Assembly: GCA_030638625.1 (NCBI GenBank)
Contig: DAOWEE010000249.1
Coordinates: forward strand, 1 to 15,963
DNA from: Methanosarcinales archaeon
GTDB taxonomy: Archaea; Halobacteriota; Methanosarcinia; Methanosarcinales; Methanocomedenaceae
DNA: 15,963 nucleotides
Direction of reading: 5' to 3'
Shown piece after piece: positions 12,622-15,963 of this stretch (its first letter is position 1; each line of letters opens with the position of its first letter). A model generated the notes under the pieces. That model worked only from the letters and a program-made list of their open reading frames with translations. It ran no database searches and was not told the DNA's origin. Both the position numbers and the translations under genes were made by a program.

Positions 12622-14202
12622 ATGTCATTAACAAGAGTAAATGCAACAGCGGCAACGCTGACAAAGAACAGGACTGAAGGTTCGGTAAGCCCTATTAGCG
12701 GCATGTGTGTCACCTGTGTGGACGGGTGTATCGGCATGTGCGAGATTGGCAAGTCCGCTTACCGCGGGTCTGAGGTTATCTACCCGCAGCCATACGGTAT
12801 CACCACATCGGCTTCTGAGAAAGACTATCCATTGGATTTGAGTCATTTCAATATTATGGGGACGGCAGTGGGCGCAGTAGGCATAGAGGCCGACAGCGAT
12901 AAGGCCATTTTCCCGAACGTGGACCTTGAGGTAAGGATTGGTAAGGATAAGGAAATCAAACTGAGACTGCCATTCATCATTCCCGGTCTTGGCAGCACAG
13001 CAGTGGCAAAGAACAACTGGGATGGGCTGGCCATCGGTTCTGCCATGGCAGGTGTGCCCCTGACCATCGGTGAGAATGTGTGCGGTATGGACCCCGATTC
13101 AGTAATTGAGAACGGACGGGTGGAACATTCACCTGACCTGGCCAGTAGGGTCAAGCTGTACAAGGACTGGCAACGTGACGGATATGGTGACATTATTCTG
13201 CAGGCTAATGTCGAGGATACTGGTCTGGGCGTCCAGGAATATGGTCTTGAGAAACTGGGCATCGAGACCGTTGAGTTGAAATGGGGACAGGGTGCCAAGG
13301 ATATCGGCGGCGAGGTTAAGCTGAACAGCCTGGAGAGGGCACAGCTATTACGAAAGCGCGGATATGTGGTGCTGCCAGATCCACTTGACCCTGATGTCAT
13401 CGAGGCTTTCAATGCAGGAAGTTTCCATGAGTTCGAGAGACACAGCCGTATCGGTATGGTGACCGAAGATGGCTTCATGGACCGTGTTGAAGAACTGCGA
13501 AATCTGGGTGCCAAGCATGTGTTCCTGAAGACAGGTGCATACAGGCCCGCTGACCTTGCAAGGGCTGTCAAGTACGCCAGCAAGGCTGAGCTTGACTTGC
13601 TTACCGTGGACGGTGCAGGTGGCGGTACAGGTATGAGCCCCTGGAGAATGATGAATGAATGGGGTATGCCGCAGGTGGAGATTTACTCACTGCTGCACCA
13701 GTATATCAAGAAACTTGATGACCGTGGCGAGTACGTGCCTGATGTGGCAGTAGCAGGCGGTATCACACTTGAGGACCAGGTCTATAAGGGACTGGCCATC
13801 GGTGCACCATACAACAAGCTTATAGGAATGGCCAGGGGGCCATTGGCTGCAGCTATGGTGGGTAAGACTATCGGCAATAAAATTAATGAGGGACATGTGC
13901 CCGTGTATATCAGCAGGTTCGGCAGCAGTGTTGAGGAGATTTTTATTGCAGCACCTGAGTTGAAGAAAATGTACGGCAGCAGGTATTCTGACATCCCACC
14001 CGGTGCCATTGGTGTGTACACCTACTTCCAGAGACTGGGCCAGGGTATGCAGCAGTTGATGACCGGGAACAGGAAGTTTGCGCTACAGTACATCGAGCGG
14101 GATGATATTGCGGCCATAACGAGAGAGGCAGCTGATGTGTCCGGCATTCCACATGTAATGGATGTGGACAAGGACGAAGTTGAGAAGATACTCAACGCCT
14201 GA
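12622..14202 (+). CDS. Glutamate-synthase-like FMN protein, paralog 2, last gene of the NuoEF-like operon
   Basis: This 526-residue protein is collinear with the paralog at 7304-8893. It has N-terminal cysteines C29, C32, C36 and C40 (CxxCx3Cx3C), ELKWGQGAK, FLKTGAY, TVDGAGGGTGMSP and AGGITLED in the FMN barrel. Like its paralog it has no glutaminase domain, no GXGXG domain, no C-terminal 3Fe-4S motif and no ferredoxin extension. The expected chemistry is FMN-dependent reduction of 2-iminoglutarate or a related imine. Being last in an operon with NADH- and ferredoxin-handling subunits suggests they supply its electrons, in place of the usual GltD. The ATG at 12622 follows GGAGG by six bases; an ATG 48 bases upstream has no such site. 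A strong terminator follows. Confidence 0.86.
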   Translation: MSLTRVNATAATLTKNRTEGSVSPISGMCVTCVDGCIGMCEIGKSAYRGSEVIYPQPYGITTSASEKDYPLDLSHFNIMGTAVGAVGIEADSDKAIFPNVDLEVRIGKDKEIKLRLPFIIPGLGSTAVAKNNWDGLAIGSAMAGVPLTIGENVCGMDPDSVIENGRVEHSPDLASRVKLYKDWQRDGYGDIILQANVEDTGLGVQEYGLEKLGIETVELKWGQGAKDIGGEVKLNSLERAQLLRKRGYVVLPDPLDPDVIEAFNAGSFHEFERHSRIGMVTEDGFMDRVEELRNLGAKHVFLKTGAYRPADLARAVKYASKAELDLLTVDGAGGGTGMSPWRMMNEWGMPQVEIYSLLHQYIKKLDDRGEYVPDVAVAGGITLEDQVYKGLAIGAPYNKLIGMARGPLAAAMVGKTIGNKINEGHVPVYISRFGSSVEEIFIAAPELKKMYGSRYSDIPPGAIGVYTYFQRLGQGMQQLMTGNRKFALQYIERDDIAAITREAADVSGIPHVMDVDKDEVEKILNA

Positions 14203-14221
14203 AAAGGTTTAATTTTGCGAT

Positions 14222-14264
14222 AGCACCGTTTTGGGAGCCGTTTCCCGGACGGTGCTTTTTTTTT
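14222..14264 (+). terminator. Hairpin and oligo-T terminator of the NuoEF/glutamate-synthase-like operon
   Basis: AGCACCGT (14222-14229) pairs perfectly with ACGGTGCT (14249-14256), with an inner GGGA/TCCC stem. A run of nine T (14256-14264) follows. It starts 19 bases after the stop codon on the same strand. Confidence 0.88.
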
Positions 14265-14610
14265 CTTTGTGTTTGTCAGACTCTGCCGACATCCTGGACA
14301 TGGTACAATAAGCAAACGTTACCCATACAATGTCAAGGTTATTTAGACCCGGGCAGGGAATCTTTCAGGAGGCAAAAAAAAGAACGTGGTGCATCGTCAT
14401 CACCTTTGCACAGAATTCTCTTACCAATCAATAATTACTACCCGGGCCATGACCTTTGTACCAAAATCGTGAAAACGGTACAAAAGTGTCATAATCCCGG
14501 CAATGATACTTCCCTATCAGCCAAATCCGATCCGTGTACCGGACGAATCAGGCCTATCGAGTGAACGCACCCGGGATTGATGACCTTTAACAAACTGTTT
14601 TTACCTGAAC
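14265..14610. other. Gene-free region between convergent transcription units, with repeats
   Basis: No protein gene is supported. The region holds three CCCGGG sites (14348, 14441, 14570). Two of them are followed within a few bases by ATGACCTTT (14449-14457 and 14580-14588), and CATCACCTTTG at 14399 is a near copy. There is an inverted repeat TTTGTACC-N14-GGTACAAA (14455-14484). The density of motifs makes a small RNA or a long structured 3' end of glnA possible; neither is shown. Confidence 0.45.
14374..14411 (-). terminator. Possible distal terminator of glnA
   Basis: On the minus strand GTGCA (14411-14407) can pair with TGCAC (14393-14389), or GGTG with CACC within it. TTCTTTTTTTTG (about 14384-14373) follows. 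It lies about 200 bases beyond the glnA stop codon, which would give glnA a long 3' untranslated region. No better candidate is seen nearer. Confidence 0.35.
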
Positions 14611-15933
14611 CTACAGGACGCTGAGATACTTATCCATCTCGTACGGTGTAACCTGTATCCTGTACTCATCCCATTCTCGTTTCTTGACCTCTATGAACCT
14701 GTCAAAGACGTGGTCGCCAAGAGCCTTTCGCACAAGTTCGCTGTTCTCAGTGGCCTGGATGGCTTCCCCGAGATTGGATGGTAAAGAAATTATACCGTCT
14801 TCCTTCATCTCGGACGGACTCATATTGAAAATATTCTTCTCAACCGGGTCAGGCAACTCATACCCTTTCTCAATGCCATCAAGACCCGCAGCAAGCATTA
14901 CAGAGAATGCCAGGTATGGATTACATGCAGGGTCCGGGCAGCGCAATTCCATTCTTGTTGCCAGTTCCTTGCCAGGCTTGTACATAGGCACTCTTACCAG
15001 TGCACTGCGGTTTCTCCTTGCCCAGGCAACATATACCGGGGCCTCGTAGCCAGGTACCAACCGCTTGTAGCTGTTCACGGTCTGCGCCAGCACAGAACAC
15101 ATCTCACTGGAATGTTTCAGGATACCAGCGATGTAACTCTTGCCAATGTCGGAAAGACTGTATTCGTCATCGGCATCATAGAACGCATTGGAATCTCCTT
15201 TGAAAAGGCTCTGGTGGACGTGCATGCCGCTGCCGTTCTCACCGAATATGGGTTTTGGCATAAACGTAGCATACAGGTCGTTCTGTGTGGCAATCTCCTT
15301 AGTCACAAGCTTGTAGGTCATGGTGTTATCTGCCATTTGCAGGGCTTCCGCATACCTCAGGTCAATCTCATGCTGGCTGGGTGCAACTTCATGGTGGCTG
15401 TATTCCACCTTGATGCCCATATCCTCCAGCGCGAAAACGGTTTCCCTGCGCAGGTCTGTAGCCATGTCCAGCGGTGAGAGGTCGAAATATCCGCCTTTGT
15501 CGACAGTCTTGGTAGAATCGCATGAATCAAAATAAAAATATTCCAGTTCAGGACCCACATATAATGTATAGCCCATTTTCCTGGCACGTTCCAGATTCTG
15601 CTTGAGTATGTACCTGGGGTCACCCTCGAAATGACTTCCGTCCGGGTTCAGAATATCTACAAACATCCTTGCAGTGGCACGCTCTTTTGGTCTCCAGGGA
15701 AGTACCTTGAAGGTGGTGGGGTCTGGCATTGCTATCATATCGCTCTCTTCGATATCACGGTAGCCTTCAATGGATGACCCGTCAAATCCCATGCCTTCAT
15801 CAAGCGCGGTTCCCAGTTCTTCTTTTGTTATGGCAAAACTCTTCATGGTCCCCAGGATATCTGTGAACCATAACCGGATGAACTTTACATCCAGTTCCTC
15901 AACTGCTTGTATTACATCGTCTTTTGTCTGCAT
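14611..15933 (-). CDS. glnA: Glutamine synthetase, type I
   Basis: This is a 440-residue GSI. It has MGFDGSSIEGY (48-58), VGPELEYFYFD in the first metal-binding strand, FGENGSGMHVHQS, VPGYEAPVYVAWARRNRSALVR and the ATRMELRCPDPACNPYLAF active-site region. It makes glutamine from glutamate, ammonia and ATP, the first step of the GS-GOGAT route served by the neighbouring genes. The length and the absence of the NLYxLPPE adenylylation motif (the C-terminus reads YRIQVTPYEMDKYL) place it with the GSI-alpha type, which is controlled by feedback and PII-like proteins. Where glutamine-feedback enzymes have an arginine in the GFxRIEESD loop, this sequence has GYRDIEESD, with D60 in that column. Its promoter is off the right edge; AGG about ten bases before the ATG is a weak ribosome binding site. 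Confidence 0.96.
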   Translation of the reverse strand: MQTKDDVIQAVEELDVKFIRLWFTDILGTMKSFAITKEELGTALDEGMGFDGSSIEGYRDIEESDMIAMPDPTTFKVLPWRPKERATARMFVDILNPDGSHFEGDPRYILKQNLERARKMGYTLYVGPELEYFYFDSCDSTKTVDKGGYFDLSPLDMATDLRRETVFALEDMGIKVEYSHHEVAPSQHEIDLRYAEALQMADNTMTYKLVTKEIATQNDLYATFMPKPIFGENGSGMHVHQSLFKGDSNAFYDADDEYSLSDIGKSYIAGILKHSSEMCSVLAQTVNSYKRLVPGYEAPVYVAWARRNRSALVRVPMYKPGKELATRMELRCPDPACNPYLAFSVMLAAGLDGIEKGYELPDPVEKNIFNMSPSEMKEDGIISLPSNLGEAIQATENSELVRKALGDHVFDRFIEVKKREWDEYRIQVTPYEMDKYLSVL

Positions 15934-15963
15934 TAGATGAACCTTCCATAGGTAAACACTAAC

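Noticed and set aside
12843..13583. 246-codon minus-strand frame inside the second glutamate-synthase-like gene
   Set aside because: Long, but wholly antisense to a gene with clear family motifs. The product is rich in Ser, Pro and Arg and resembles no protein; no promoter or ribosome binding site is seen.

Overview
The window looks like chromosomal DNA of a nitrogen-fixing euryarchaeon, most likely a relative of the Methanosarcinales (methanogen or anaerobic alkane/methane oxidiser). The reasons are: nifI1 and nifI2 lie between nifH and nifD; the nitrogen repressor is NrpR, in the short form with one HTH and one NrpR domain (NrpRI type); promoters are TATA-type; genes end in oligo-T terminators; and glutamine synthetase is GSI without the adenylylation motif. 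The exact lineage cannot be fixed from this sequence alone.

Layout. The minus-strand left half (about 1-6830) holds, in order of transcription: amt-glnK (ammonium channel and its PII protein), a MOT1-like molybdate transporter overlapping a GNAT acetyltransferase gene, nrpR, and nifH-nifI1-nifI2-nifD (nifD runs off the left edge). A small two-helix membrane protein gene diverges from amt. Next is a minus-strand gene for a glutamate-synthase-like FMN protein (7304-8893), with a strong terminator. After a 606-bp divergent intergenic region comes a plus-strand operon (9500-14202): a NuoE/HydC-like, a NuoF/HydB-like and a HydA-N-terminus-like iron-sulfur subunit, followed by a second glutamate-synthase-like gene and a strong terminator. 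A 408-bp gene-free stretch separates this from a convergent minus-strand glnA at the right edge, whose promoter lies outside the window.

How it fits together. Almost everything serves nitrogen: N2 reduction (nif), Mo supply, ammonium uptake and PII sensing, transcriptional control (NrpR), and assimilation by GS plus a glutamate-synthase-like enzyme. Four minus-strand promoters (nifH, nrpR, amt and, less exactly, the first glutamate-synthase-like gene) share a TATA box followed at nearly fixed spacing by CTACAGT-N5-GCCG, a strong candidate for the local NrpR operator.

The most unusual part is the plus-strand operon. Its three subunits match the flavin/iron-sulfur core of HydABC-type electron-bifurcating enzymes, but no hydrogenase catalytic domain is present. 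The fourth gene encodes a glutamate-synthase-like FMN subunit. I infer an NADH/ferredoxin-linked, possibly bifurcating or confurcating, glutamate-synthase-like complex. Neither glutamate-synthase-like protein carries a glutaminase domain, a GXGXG domain or the usual C-terminal 3Fe-4S motif, so its exact reaction is open.
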